A stretch of DNA of 64,000 bases from JAWKWH01 sp963669455 (GTDB lineage Bacteria; Pseudomonadota; Alphaproteobacteria; Rhizobiales; Rhizobiaceae): assembly GCA_963669455.1 (NCBI GenBank), contig OY770026.1:3534001-3598000 (forward strand), written 5' to 3'. The first letter of the stretch is position 1, and every line of letters starts with the position of its first letter. Below are positions 34,319-42,908 of this stretch, piece by piece. A program made the translations under genes and the position numbers. The notes beneath the pieces were generated by a model. The model was not told the DNA's origin, ran no database searches, and was given only the letters and a program-made list of their open reading frames with translations.

Positions 34319-34543
34319 CTATCCCTTCGGTGGATATGGATCCGAGCCGTAGGAAGTTCTCTCCCTAATACGGCCATCCCTTCCGTGGATGTAAAGCTCG
34401 GTATGCTGCGTCCGGGCTATGTCTTTTGCACGCTCAATCGCCTCGCGTTGAGTAGCAAAAGTTCCTGAAGCTCTGGAGGCGCCTGCTTTGCGAACACTCC
34501 AGCGGCCTCCGTTTGGAACAACATGCTGGCCTTTTTTACTCAT
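34319..34543 (-). CDS. DUF2188 domain protein
   Basis: 74 aa. Pattern KGQHVVPNGGRWSVRKAGAS, ATQREAIERAKDIARTQHTE and IHGRDGRIRER is that of DUF2188, a compact alpha-beta fold of unknown function found in bacteria and phages. ATG 34543 has AGAGG 5 nt upstream. The gene forms a two-gene unit with the next one (3-nt gap). Confidence 0.82.
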   Translation of the reverse strand: MSKKGQHVVPNGGRWSVRKAGASRASGTFATQREAIERAKDIARTQHTELYIHGRDGRIRERTSYGSDPYPPKG

Positions 34544-34611
34544 CAAAACCTCTAATAGATGTTCGAAGGCAATTTACTATTTCTACAACCAGATTTCAAT
34601 CCGCCTACCTT

Positions 34612-35223
34612 TCAAAACGCGGTTCGCGATTTCAGCGCAGCCGCCAAAGTGCCCTCGTCGAGATAATCAAGTTCACCGCCAACCGGCACACCATGCGCCA
34701 GCCTTGTCACCTTGACATCCTCGCCGGCAAGCTGGTCGGTGATGTAGTGCGCGGTGGTCTGGCCCTCAACCGTTGCGTTGACGGCCAGGATAACTTCGCG
34801 GATACCCTGTTCGGCAACGCGGGCAACCAGCGGCGCGATCGCCAGCTGATCCGGGCCTACCCCGTCGAGCGGTGAAAGCGTGCCGCCAAGGACATGATAA
34901 TGCGCATTCATGGCGCTGGCTCGCTCAAGCGCCCACAAATCACCAATCTCTTCCACCACGATGATCAGCGCCTTGTCCCGGCGCTCGTCGGAGCAAATCG
35001 TGCACGGGTCCATCGTGTCGGCATTGCCGCAAACCGAACAGATACATACTTTTTCAGCGGCCTCCGCAAAGGCGCCAGACAATGGGATCAGGAGCTGATC
35101 CCTTTTCTTGATCAGATGCAGTGCTGCCCGGCGCGCCGACCTTGGACCCAGGCCTGGAACCTTGGCCAGCAACTGGATCAACCGTTCGATTTCCGGGCCT
35201 GTGATTCGCTTTGACATGGCCAT
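34612..35223 (-). CDS. recR: Recombination protein RecR
   Basis: 203 aa. Works with RecF/RecO in gap repair by loading RecA. Helix-hairpin-helix LLAKVPGLGPRSARRAALHL, zinc finger CSVCGNADTMDPCTIC, Toprim domain IIVVEEIGDLWALERA, and the C-terminal THYITD-like TTAHYITDQLAG. ATG 35217 is an equally possible start. In many alphaproteobacteria recR follows dnaX-ybaB; here it is about 2 kb away, separated by the GNAT and HTH genes. Confidence 0.96.
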   Translation of the reverse strand: MAMSKRITGPEIERLIQLLAKVPGLGPRSARRAALHLIKKRDQLLIPLSGAFAEAAEKVCICSVCGNADTMDPCTICSDERRDKALIIVVEEIGDLWALERASAMNAHYHVLGGTLSPLDGVGPDQLAIAPLVARVAEQGIREVILAVNATVEGQTTAHYITDQLAGEDVKVTRLAHGVPVGGELDYLDEGTLAAALKSRTAF

Positions 35224-35338
35224 GATTTAGCGCGCCGGCGAACATTTTTACAGTGGGGAACAAAGCTCCGTTTAATCGGCCATTAACCGTTTATAAACCA
35301 TAATTGACCTGTCAGAACCGCCAAGAGGGACGCTTGCC

Positions 35339-35839
35339 ATGGCTGCACCTGTTGTTTGTGTTGCCTCACCACAAGACCGCCAGCAATTGGAAACGCTGAT
35401 CGACCAGTGCTACTCAATCATCTATCCGGGCTGGTATGATGATGATTTACTCACCGACGCCCTGCCGGCGATGCTGCGGATAGATACCAGGCTGCTGGAA
35501 TCGGGCCATTATTTTTTTGCGACCGTAGAAGGCAAATCCGCTGGCTGCGGCGGCTGGAGCGTTGCTGCACCAAGTAGTTCCAGTCAAGTGGAAGACACTG
35601 GCCATATCCGGCACTTTGCCACCCACCCGGACTTCATGCGCAAAGGTGTTGGCTCGGCCATATTGTCTTGTTGCCTCAAAGAGGCGAATGCGCAAGGCGT
35701 TGAAACGTTGCAGTGTTTTTCCAGCCTTCCCGGACAACCGTTTTATGCTCAGCATGGTTTCAAACCGATCGATGAGGTGAACATCATGATGGGCGATGGG
35801 ATCATATTTCCGGCCATACTGATGGAACGACACCGATAG
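35339..35839 (+). CDS. GNAT-family N-acetyltransferase
   Basis: 166 aa. The acetyl-CoA site is visible in RHFATHPDFMRKGVGSAILS (Q/RxxGxG/A pyrophosphate loop), preceded by the FATVEGKSAGCGGWS strands and followed by FYAQHGFKPIDEV. Substrate unknown. Divergent from recR. Confidence 0.9.
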   Translation: MAAPVVCVASPQDRQQLETLIDQCYSIIYPGWYDDDLLTDALPAMLRIDTRLLESGHYFFATVEGKSAGCGGWSVAAPSSSSQVEDTGHIRHFATHPDFMRKGVGSAILSCCLKEANAQGVETLQCFSSLPGQPFYAQHGFKPIDEVNIMMGDGIIFPAILMERHR

Positions 35840-35855
35840 AACCCCCCTATTTAAT

Positions 35856-35908
35856 GGAAAGTTTCCTTGACACTTTCCCTTGACCCGGTATGTAAAGGTA
35901 ACTTTACA
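35856..35908 (+). promoter_or_regulatory. Promoter with two palindromic operators
   Basis: TTGACA (35867-35872), 16-nt spacer, TATGTA (35889-35894). Palindrome GGAAAGT-9-ACTTTCC (35856-35878) covers the -35 and TGTAAAGGTAACTTTACA (35891-35908) covers the -10 region. Both share an AAAG...CTTT core. The obvious candidate ligand is the HTH protein encoded by the second gene of this operon, giving autorepression (inference). Confidence 0.6.
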
Positions 35909-35927
35909 TTATTGCCGGAGAACGACC

Positions 35928-36332
35928 ATGACAAACGAACAGGCGACACGCCGCTACTTCATGATATTCGTTCCGTCCATGATTGCGTATGCGGCCGGGT
36001 TGCTATCTACGCAATGGGGTGCAGTTCACATGGGCTTGCAGCCGACTGCGCTTTACGCACTGGCAGCCGTCCCGATCGCTGCAATATTGAGTATTTTTTG
36101 GGCGCATTGGAGATTCATCAAAGAGATCGATGAATTCCTGCGCATGATACAGATCAAGGCAATCCTGTTTGCCATGAGCTGCGTTATGGTCGCGGCCTCC
36201 GGTTGGGGAACATTGGAAATCCTGGCCGATGCGCCAAAATTCAAGGTGTTTTGGCTGCTACCTATGTTCTGGGTTTCTTTCGCGGCGTCAGCTGTGTTTT
36301 TGACAAAACGCGATGGTGGCGGATTTCGATGA
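35928..36332 (+). CDS. Small membrane protein, four helices
   Basis: 134 aa from ATG 35928 (GGAG 8 nt upstream). Four predicted transmembrane segments (YFMIFVPSMIAYAAGLLST; ALYALAAVPIAAILSIFWAH; AILFAMSCVMVAASG; VFWLLPMFWVSFAASAVFL). No enzymatic motif. Its stop overlaps the start of an HTH regulator (ATGA). Such membrane-protein/YozG-type regulator pairs are common in bacteria but poorly understood. Confidence 0.85.
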   Translation: MTNEQATRRYFMIFVPSMIAYAAGLLSTQWGAVHMGLQPTALYALAAVPIAAILSIFWAHWRFIKEIDEFLRMIQIKAILFAMSCVMVAASGWGTLEILADAPKFKVFWLLPMFWVSFAASAVFLTKRDGGGFR

Positions 36333-36541
36333 AGAACAAACTCAAAGCCCTGCGCGCCGAGCGAAACTGGTCCCAGGCCGAGTTGGGAGCCAAGCTTGAT
36401 GTGTCACGCCAGTCTGTCAATGCTATTGAGGCCGGGCGTTACGATCCATCCCTACCTCTGGCCTTCAAAATTGCCCGTCTTTTCCAACAATCCATAGAAG
36501 ATATCTTCGAGTATGAACCCCATCTTGACGGGATGGTGTGA
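36329..36541 (+). CDS. XRE-family (YozG/YgzD-like) transcriptional regulator
   Basis: 70 aa. Almost entirely one helix-turn-helix: KLKALRAERNWSQAELGAKL then VSRQSVNAIEAGRYDPSLPL, ending FQQSIEDIFEYEP, which is the standard YozG-type tail. Coupled to the membrane protein by ATGA. Two large hairpins lie directly downstream. Confidence 0.93.
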   Translation: MKNKLKALRAERNWSQAELGAKLDVSRQSVNAIEAGRYDPSLPLAFKIARLFQQSIEDIFEYEPHLDGMV

Positions 36542-36584
36542 GATGGCTTTGTGGGCGGTTCGCATCACTGCTGAGTACCCACTA

Positions 36585-36661
36585 CTAGTGGTCTGTTCGA
36601 AACGCTTGCATCCTTTTACCGCAACGCCATTAGCAAGCGTTTCGAACATAAAGACCACTAG
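36585..36661. repeat. Long palindrome 1 (CTAGTGGTC...GACCACTAG)
   Basis: Arms start CTAGTGGTC and continue TTCGAAACGCTTGC, pairing with GCAAGCGTTTCGAA and GACCACTAG at the other end; loop of about 24 nt. Could fold into a large hairpin and end transcription of the HTH gene. Shares its outer arm with palindrome 2. Confidence 0.8.
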
Positions 36662-36675
36662 CAAGATATTGATTT

Positions 36676-36754
36676 CTAGTGGTTCTTATGATTCCAACAT
36701 TTGCCGATGAGCGTGCCCGCAAATGGGATGCAAATGTTGGAATCGAACCACTAG
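36676..36754. repeat. Long palindrome 2 (CTAGTGGTTC...GAACCACTAG)
   Basis: Outer arms CTAGTGGTTC / GAACCACTAG, inner arms GATTCCAACATTTGC / GCAAATGTTGGAATC. Separated from palindrome 1 by 14 nt. Same termini but a different inner stem, so it is a second member of a repeat class, not a duplication of the first. Confidence 0.8.
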
Positions 36755-36812
36755 CTTGGAACCTACTTTGACCACGTTGAAGTGATAATCTATGCCTCGT
36801 CGCTCCAGGTCA

Positions 36813-37151
36813 TTAAATACCTTGTGTGGATAGATGCCGCTGTTTTGCCGGTCCGACTTTTGCGTTCGCCCATTCTTGTATTCGATGAAAACTCAACTTT
36901 GGATGTAGAACGTTCTGCGTTGTTCGAACCGCGGTTATCCAGCGCACCAGGACAATTGCCATCACAATGGCCACCAAAACGGCAAGTAGGCAGAGAACAA
37001 AAAATAGCGTTGGAATGTCAGGCTTAAACAATAAAATTCCGGCAAATACACCACCAACAACAAGTGCAATCAAAAGGTATATTATCTTCTCAAAAGCGAG
37101 CTGCCTGGCCGTTTTTACAAAAACAACCGCATCATCACCATTTTTGTTCAT
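36813..37151 (-). CDS. Hypothetical two-helix membrane protein
   Basis: 112 aa. Two adjacent transmembrane helices (IIYLLIALVVGGVFAGILLF and LFFVLCLLAVLVAIVMAIVL) with a polar C-terminal tail. No known family recognised and only a weak ribosome site before ATG 37151. It lies alone between the hairpins and ybaB. Coding status is probable from the clean hydrophobic pattern. Confidence 0.55.
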   Translation of the reverse strand: MNKNGDDAVVFVKTARQLAFEKIIYLLIALVVGGVFAGILLFKPDIPTLFFVLCLLAVLVAIVMAIVLVRWITAVRTTQNVLHPKLSFHRIQEWANAKVGPAKQRHLSTQGI

Positions 37152-37224
37152 CCGAACGCCTTTTACACCATTGTGGCAGGGTAAATTCGATCACGCGCCT
37201 TTCGTTATCGCCCCATATTTACAG

Positions 37225-37548
37225 TCAAAATGGGAGTTTCATCCCGGGCGGTAGCGGCAGGCCCGCTGTCAGTTCCCTGGTCTTCTCCTGCATCGCTGCT
37301 TCTGCCTTGGCCTTGGCTTCGTTGTGGGCGGCCAGGATCAGGTCTTCCAATATCTCAACGTCATCTTCCTTGAACAGCGACGGATCAATCGTCAGCGATT
37401 TCATTTCGCCTTTTCCGGTCATGACCACTGAGACCAGTCCGCCACCGGCTGACCCGCTGACCTCCAGATTGGCGACCTCTTCCTGCATCGCCTGCATTTT
37501 TTCCTGCATTTCCTTGGCCTTGCCCATAAGGCCCATCAGATCTTTCAT
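37225..37548 (-). CDS. ybaB: YbaB/EbfC nucleoid-associated protein
   Basis: 107 aa. DNA-binding protein of the YbaB/EbfC type: MKDLMGLMGKAKEMQEKMQA, then GGLVSVVMTGKGEMKSLTID and DLILAAHNEAKAKAEAAMQE. It lies 19 nt after the dnaX stop, the conserved dnaX-ybaB order. Confidence 0.96.
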   Translation of the reverse strand: MKDLMGLMGKAKEMQEKMQAMQEEVANLEVSGSAGGGLVSVVMTGKGEMKSLTIDPSLFKEDDVEILEDLILAAHNEAKAKAEAAMQEKTRELTAGLPLPPGMKLPF

Positions 37549-37566
37549 AAAAGTCTCCCTTGGAGT

Positions 37567-39366
37567 TCAAATATCCAGTTCGTCATCGTCTTCCGGCACG
37601 GCGGGCAGATGATCCTGGCCCGGCTGTTCCGCCTCGCAAACTCGCACATCGATGATTTTCGCGCCGGGAAATGCAGACAATATGGCCGCAACCGCAGGCT
37701 CGGTTTTCGCATCAACAATGGCGTTGCTGCGCGATCTGGCCTCTTCCTCAGCCAGGGTCGGACCGCCCTTATCGCGGCTAAGGCTGACAAACCATTTTGC
37801 GCCGGTCCATTCGCCAAGCCGTTTTGAGATGTCCGATGGCAGGGTTTTTGGAGCGCCATCTACCAGCGAGATATTTAACCGGCCCGGTTCGATGCCAACC
37901 AGGCGCACGAATTGCTTGAGCCTCACCTTAAATTGCATATCGCGATGCTCTTCCGCCAGCGAGGCGATATCGGATAGCGATGTCACCGGAACGGCCGGCT
38001 GCTCGATCACGGGACTGTCGACCGGTTCTGGTGCTTCAAACGATTGTGGGGCGCTATCCACCAGCCGCATGGTCTGTCCGCCACCGCCATTGCCGGAAAC
38101 GCTTATCCCCTCCCGCGCGATCGCCTGCGTGCCGCCGGAACCACCCGCTGGCGGGGTGGAAGAGGCCCGCGGGCCAGATCCGGTTCCAGCACCGCCATCT
38201 TCCAGTGATTTCAACGCTTCGTCCAATGTTGGAAGATCGGCGGCATGAGCGATGCGAATCAGCACCATTTCTGCGGCACTGAGCGGTTTTCCGGCATTTC
38301 TGACTTCCTCGATACCCTTCAAAAGCATCTGCCAGTTACGTGACAGCACACGTACGGAAATTTTTCCGGCAAATTCCAGTCCCCGGTCTTTTTCGGCTTC
38401 TGTAAGCGAAGCATCTTCCAGGGCATCGGGCACAAAGCGCAGGCGGGTGACAAGGTGATTGAACTCGGCCAGATCGGTGAGCACCACCGCCGGATCGGCA
38501 CCGATATCGTATTGGGCACGGAATTCCGCCAGTGCTGCGGCAATGTCTCCCGACATCAGCTTTTCGAACAGATCAATGATACGGGCGCGATCTGCCAGGC
38601 CAAGCATCGATCCCACAGCACCGGCATCAACATTGTTGGCACCATGGGCGATGGCCTGATCGAGGATCGACAGCGAATCACGTACCGATCCCTCCGCCGC
38701 ACGCGAGATCATGGCAAGTGCGTCACCGGCGACTTCAACCTGTTCCAGTTCGGCGATCTTTTTTAAATGTTCCGTCAATGTGCTGGCGTCGACCCGGCGC
38801 AGGTCAAAGCGCTGGCAGCGGGACAGAACCGTGACCGGCACTTTACGGATTTCGGTGGTAGCGAAGATGAATTTTACATGCGGCGGTGGCTCTTCAAGCG
38901 TCTTCAGCAAGCCGTTGAAGGCCTGCGTGGTCAGCATGTGAACCTCGTCGATGATGTAAACCTTGTAGCGGGCGGACACCGGTGCGTAACGCACCTGATC
39001 GATGATATCGCGGATCGCGTCGATGCCGGTATGGGAGGCGGCATCCATCTCCAGCACATCGACATGCCGGCCTTCCATGATGGTTTCGCAATGCTCACCG
39101 GGCTCTGCAAGATCGATGGACGGGTGATCGATTTTGCCGGATTTATAGTTCAGCGCCCGGGCCAGAATGCGGGCCGTCGTGGTTTTGCCGACCCCACGCA
39201 CACCGGTCAGCATCCAGGCCTGGGCAATGCGGCCAGCTTCAAACGCGTTGGTCAGCGTCCTGACCATAGGTTCCTGGCCGATCAGATCGGAAAAATCACG
39301 CGGACGGTATTTGCGCGCTAAAACGCGATATGGTCCCGGGTCCGGATTTTCGCCGCTTTTACCCAT
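37567..39366 (-). CDS. dnaX: DNA polymerase III gamma/tau subunit
   Basis: 599 aa. Clamp-loader ATPase: YRVLARKYRPRDFSDLIGQE, Walker A GVRGVGKTTTARI, Walker B YIIDEVHML, sensor FATTEIRKVPVTVLSRCQRF. The zinc-module cysteines are largely missing (only GEHCETIMEG visible), as usual in this lineage. The C-terminal third is Gly/Pro-rich linker plus the tau-like domain. No slippery frameshift site was noticed. Confidence 0.97.
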   Translation of the reverse strand: MGKSGENPDPGPYRVLARKYRPRDFSDLIGQEPMVRTLTNAFEAGRIAQAWMLTGVRGVGKTTTARILARALNYKSGKIDHPSIDLAEPGEHCETIMEGRHVDVLEMDAASHTGIDAIRDIIDQVRYAPVSARYKVYIIDEVHMLTTQAFNGLLKTLEEPPPHVKFIFATTEIRKVPVTVLSRCQRFDLRRVDASTLTEHLKKIAELEQVEVAGDALAMISRAAEGSVRDSLSILDQAIAHGANNVDAGAVGSMLGLADRARIIDLFEKLMSGDIAAALAEFRAQYDIGADPAVVLTDLAEFNHLVTRLRFVPDALEDASLTEAEKDRGLEFAGKISVRVLSRNWQMLLKGIEEVRNAGKPLSAAEMVLIRIAHAADLPTLDEALKSLEDGGAGTGSGPRASSTPPAGGSGGTQAIAREGISVSGNGGGGQTMRLVDSAPQSFEAPEPVDSPVIEQPAVPVTSLSDIASLAEEHRDMQFKVRLKQFVRLVGIEPGRLNISLVDGAPKTLPSDISKRLGEWTGAKWFVSLSRDKGGPTLAEEEARSRSNAIVDAKTEPAVAAILSAFPGAKIIDVRVCEAEQPGQDHLPAVPEDDDELDI

Positions 39367-39464
39367 TTGCTAAAATAGCCCAACTGATTGCAATCGATCT
39401 TGAGTTTCACCCGCGCAGCTTCCCGCCGTCAATGGCTTGCAGCAATTGGCGAACGATAAATCGT

Positions 39465-39575
39465 GGAAGGTGGGAGGCCGGCGCGGTGACCCGCACACTG
39501 ATCTCGTTGGGGCTGCTTCCTTCCGGACCTGACCCGGTTGGCGAGTGGCACGTCCACCACCAGCCTCCCACCTCC
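39465..39575 (-). ncRNA. ffs: Signal recognition particle RNA (4.5S)
   Basis: On the minus strand the universal SRP tetraloop region GGTCAGGTCCGGAAGGAAGC is present, and the transcript is closed by the terminal stem GGTGGGAGGC / GCCTCCCACC. About 111 nt, a normal bacterial short SRP RNA. It lies directly upstream of dnaX, its usual place in Hyphomicrobiales. Confidence 0.93.
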
Positions 39576-39697
39576 ATATCGAGAATTGCTGACAAAAATG
39601 CAAGCTCCGGCTGTTAATTGTAGAACCATGTCGCATTGTGCTTGCTGCGGCGGCGGTCACGCCATAGGTTCCTCCTTTTTGATGCGGGATCGAAAAT

Positions 39698-40150
39698 ATG
39701 CCTTACAGGGATGACCCCGGCTTTCAACTGGACCGGCGCATAGCGTGGGACAGTGAACATGTTTTGTGGCTGGAATTGTGCGAACTGCGCCTGATGAATG
39801 ATTGCCGATGGCCTTGGCTGCTGCTTATTCCACAAAGGCCCGGCCTTGAGGAATTACACGAGATGGAGCCTCTCGACCGTTCCATGCTGAGTGTTGAAAG
39901 CACTTTTGCGGCAATAACCCTGAAAGCCACGACCGGCTGCCAAAAGATCAACATGGCTTCACTGGGCAATGCCGTGCGGCAATTGCATGTACATGTCATC
40001 GCTCGCAGCGAAGGCGACCCAAACTGGCCCGGACCCGTATGGGACCATGGCGAAAGGCAACCATATGAAGCAGAAAAACTCGAAGAAGTAATCAGCAAAC
40101 TGAGAACCGCCTTCGACCAGGTCAGTATTCCCGCCAGCGAGGAAGAATGA
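39698..40150 (+). CDS. HIT-family protein
   Basis: 150 aa. Histidine-triad motif in NAVRQLHVHVIARSEGDP (QLHVHV), with the upstream WPWLLLIPQRP strand. Family members hydrolyse nucleotide conjugates. Its stop overlaps the nudC start (ATGA), joining two nucleotide-hydrolase genes. Confidence 0.92.
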   Translation: MPYRDDPGFQLDRRIAWDSEHVLWLELCELRLMNDCRWPWLLLIPQRPGLEELHEMEPLDRSMLSVESTFAAITLKATTGCQKINMASLGNAVRQLHVHVIARSEGDPNWPGPVWDHGERQPYEAEKLEEVISKLRTAFDQVSIPASEEE

Positions 40151-41085
40151 GTTTTCGGCTGTTTGATCTATCTGGTGACGAACCAAGCAAGCATGTCGGC
40201 TTTGCCGGTAATTTGATCGAACGCCTGAGCGAAAAACGCAGCGATGACGCTTTGGATAAGGCCTTGGCTGAACCGGATGTGGAAATCCTGCTGATGCGCG
40301 GTGGCCGGCTTTATCTCAAAATCGACGGAAACGAGACTGCCGCAAGGCACAGCCGCCAAGAGGCCGAAGCGCTCAGCGCCCGGCTGCAGCATGGCGTCCT
40401 GCTCGGGCATCAGGAGGGGCGGCCGGTCGTTGTCGCATCTGCCGGTATCGAGCCCGACGATTTGCCCGGTCACATCAAGGCCGTCGATTACCGCTCCATC
40501 ATGATGCAGGGCCTGTTGGATCCGGCTGGTCTCGGCGCCATGGCGCAGGGCGCTTCCATGCTGGCATGGCACAAATCGCACCGCTTCTGCGGCAATTGTG
40601 GAAACGCCACGGAAATGCGTGCCGGCGGTTACAAGCGGCTTTGTACATCGTGTGAAACCTGGCACTTTCCGCGCACTGATCCGGTGGTCATCATGCTGGC
40701 GGTCGACGGTGAGCGCTGTCTGCTCGGCCGGGGACCCAACTTTCCGCCCGGTATCTATTCGTGCCTTGCCGGCTTTGTCGAACCCGGCGAAACGATAGAG
40801 GATGCGGTCCGCCGCGAAACACTTGAAGAGGCGGGCATCCGGATCGGACGCGTTGCCTATCACGCAAGCCAACCCTGGCCGTTTCCCCATTCGCTGATGA
40901 TCGGGTGCTATGGCGAGGCGGTATCGACTGAACTGGCGGTGGATCTGGACGAGTTGGAAGACTGCCGCTGGGTTTCGCGCGCCGAGGTTTGCCTGGCCAT
41001 GGCGGGAGAACATTCCAGCCTAAGCATTCCGCCATCCGGTGCGATTGCAAGTCATATAATAAGGGCGTGGGCGGAGGCGGCCTGA
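40147..41085 (+). CDS. nudC: NAD+ diphosphatase (Nudix)
   Basis: 312 aa. Hydrolyses NAD(H) to NMN and AMP and can remove NAD caps from RNA in other species. Zinc ribbon FCGNCGNATEM and LCTSCETW; Nudix box begins GFVEPGETIEDAVRRE and continues LEEAGI; the NudC-specific SQPWPFPHS motif is intact. ATG overlaps the HIT gene stop. Confidence 0.96.
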   Translation: MSFRLFDLSGDEPSKHVGFAGNLIERLSEKRSDDALDKALAEPDVEILLMRGGRLYLKIDGNETAARHSRQEAEALSARLQHGVLLGHQEGRPVVVASAGIEPDDLPGHIKAVDYRSIMMQGLLDPAGLGAMAQGASMLAWHKSHRFCGNCGNATEMRAGGYKRLCTSCETWHFPRTDPVVIMLAVDGERCLLGRGPNFPPGIYSCLAGFVEPGETIEDAVRRETLEEAGIRIGRVAYHASQPWPFPHSLMIGCYGEAVSTELAVDLDELEDCRWVSRAEVCLAMAGEHSSLSIPPSGAIASHIIRAWAEAA

Positions 41086-41087
41086 CC

Positions 41088-41105
41088 TAGAGCGGATACG
41101 CTCTA
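41088..41105. repeat. Small palindrome TAGAGCGGATACGCTCTA
   Basis: Seven-bp arms with GATA loop between the convergent nudC and pheA genes; it supplies the TAG stop of pheA. Same TAGAGC ends as the larger dispersed repeats, so it looks like a minimal member of that class. Confidence 0.6.
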
Positions 41106-41972
41106 ATCGGGGTCTTCGGCCTGCGTTGCCCTGAATTCATGGGCCGGATAGACCCCGAGAATGCGCATGTCGCGGGAAAAAAAACCGAGCTCCTCGAAAG
41201 CGAGCGCGACATTATGGTCGTCCGGGTGCCCCTCGATATCGGCATAAAACAGCGTCGCGAAAAACCTGCCCCCGGTCTGGTAACTCTCCAGTTTGGTCAT
41301 GTTGATCCCGTTGGTGGCAAAACCGCCCATGGCCTTGTAGAGAGCTGCTGGAATATTGCGCACGCGAAAGACGAATGTCGTCATGACAAGGCCCGTCTCG
41401 GTTTTGCGCGAGGCGCGATCTTCCGTCTTCGACAGGATCACAAACCGGGTCACGTTATTGTCGGCATCCTCGACATTTTCATCTAGGATATCGAGGCCAT
41501 AAAGATCAGCGGCAAGTGCTGGCGACAGGGCTGCCATGGCCGGGTTGCCGCTTTCGGAGACCAGCCGGGCCGCACCTGCCGTATCGCCAGCCACGATGGC
41601 CTTCCAACCGTTTTGGCGAATGATGTTTCGGCATTGGCCGAGCGCATGGATATGACTATGCACCGTCTTGATACCGGCCCGCGACGCACCTGGCGGAACC
41701 ATCAGATGGAAGTGGATCGGCAGAAAGTACTCCCCAACGATATGCAGGGTCGATTCGGGCAGAAGATAGTGGATATCGGCTACCCGCCCGGCAATGGTAT
41801 TTTCGATGGGAATCATCGCCAGATCGGCGCGGCCTGTTTCAACCGCCAGGAACGCATCTTCAAACGTGGCGCAAGGCAGCGGTTCCATTGACGGGTAGAC
41901 ATTACGGCAGGCGGTGTCGGAATTGGCCCCCGGCTCGCCCTGAAATGCGATTTTGTTGGTTTTCGACGCCAT
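41103..41972 (-). CDS. pheA: Prephenate dehydratase
   Basis: 289 aa. Converts prephenate to phenylpyruvate in phenylalanine synthesis. N-terminal catalytic domain (IAFQGEPGANSDTACRNVYP, NNVTRFVIL with the Thr-Arg-Phe motif) and C-terminal ACT domain (TNGINMTKLESYQTGGRFFA) for Phe feedback. No fused chorismate mutase, as usual in this group. kdsB lies 15 nt upstream. Confidence 0.96.
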   Translation of the reverse strand: MASKTNKIAFQGEPGANSDTACRNVYPSMEPLPCATFEDAFLAVETGRADLAMIPIENTIAGRVADIHYLLPESTLHIVGEYFLPIHFHLMVPPGASRAGIKTVHSHIHALGQCRNIIRQNGWKAIVAGDTAGAARLVSESGNPAMAALSPALAADLYGLDILDENVEDADNNVTRFVILSKTEDRASRKTETGLVMTTFVFRVRNIPAALYKAMGGFATNGINMTKLESYQTGGRFFATLFYADIEGHPDDHNVALAFEELGFFSRDMRILGVYPAHEFRATQAEDPD

Positions 41973-41987
41973 TCTTCCGTCCGTTAT

Positions 41988-42713
41988 TTATTCAAGCGCC
42001 CGGCGGGCACGTTCAAGGTCTTGCGCTGTATCCACGCCAAGCGGGCAGGCGTCAACAATTGCCGCATCGATTCGCATGCCCGCTTCCAGCGCACGCAGCT
42101 GTTCCAGCCGTTCACGCTTTTCCAAAACAGAGGGTTTTAACGCGACAAAGCGGGTAAGTGCCGCACGGCGATAGGCATATAGTCCGATGTGATGATAAAG
42201 TGGCCCCTCACCCCATGGCGCGGTGGCGCGAGTGAAATAGAGCGCCTTTAACCGCTTTTCAGACAGTGGCGAGCCAACGATTTTGACCACGTTCGGGTTG
42301 GTTTTTTCAGCCTGATCGGCGATGACGACAGCAAGTGTCGCGATATCCACATCCGGTTCGTCAAGCGGTGCAAGCGAGGCGCGAATGGTCTCCGGTTCGA
42401 TGGTCGGAAGATCACCTTGCAAATTGATGACGGTATCGAATTCACCTTTTGGATCAATTGTTTGCAGTGCCTCAAAAATCCGGTCAGAGCCGGACTGATG
42501 GTCGGCGCGCGTCATCACGGCATCAAATCCGCAAGCTGCAACCGCATCGACAACATCGCGGGTATCGGTGGCGACAACCACCCTGCCTGCCTTGCTCTCC
42601 GCTGCCCTTAACGCCACCTGGACAATCATCGGCACGCCGGCGATTTCGGCCAGCGGCTTGCCCGGCAGGCGTGTTGATGCCATGCGGGCGGGAATGAGAA
42701 TTATCGTGGACAT
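41988..42713 (-). CDS. kdsB: 3-deoxy-manno-octulosonate cytidylyltransferase
   Basis: 241 aa from ATG 42713. Activates Kdo with CTP for lipopolysaccharide synthesis. Nucleotidyltransferase motif IPARMASTRLPGKPL, then VVVATDTRDVVDAV, VINLQGDLPTIEP and YHHIGLYAYRRAAL. Normal length; the longer frame to 42767 lacks support. Followed by pheA, a neighbour conserved in Hyphomicrobiales. Confidence 0.96.
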   Translation of the reverse strand: MSTIILIPARMASTRLPGKPLAEIAGVPMIVQVALRAAESKAGRVVVATDTRDVVDAVAACGFDAVMTRADHQSGSDRIFEALQTIDPKGEFDTVINLQGDLPTIEPETIRASLAPLDEPDVDIATLAVVIADQAEKTNPNVVKIVGSPLSEKRLKALYFTRATAPWGEGPLYHHIGLYAYRRAALTRFVALKPSVLEKRERLEQLRALEAGMRIDAAIVDACPLGVDTAQDLERARRALE

Positions 42714-42908
42714 AACGGAAAACGCCCCGGGGTTAACTGAAAGGTGGCAAAAAGTCTCACTTGCCAAGGCCGTTATATGTGTTGCAACCGCTGAGCAAAA
42801 GACCTAGTTTCCGCGCAAATTTTTCAGCGACATCCAAGCTGACCGGGCAGCAGTCCCGGTGATCAGCGTGGACGCTTGGTTTGCAATTGGTTTGGAGCCT
42901 CGGGGTTT

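Noticed and set aside
40168..41013. 281-aa minus-strand frame over nudC
   Set aside because: Shadow of the Nudix gene, whose zinc and Nudix motifs are intact on the plus strand.
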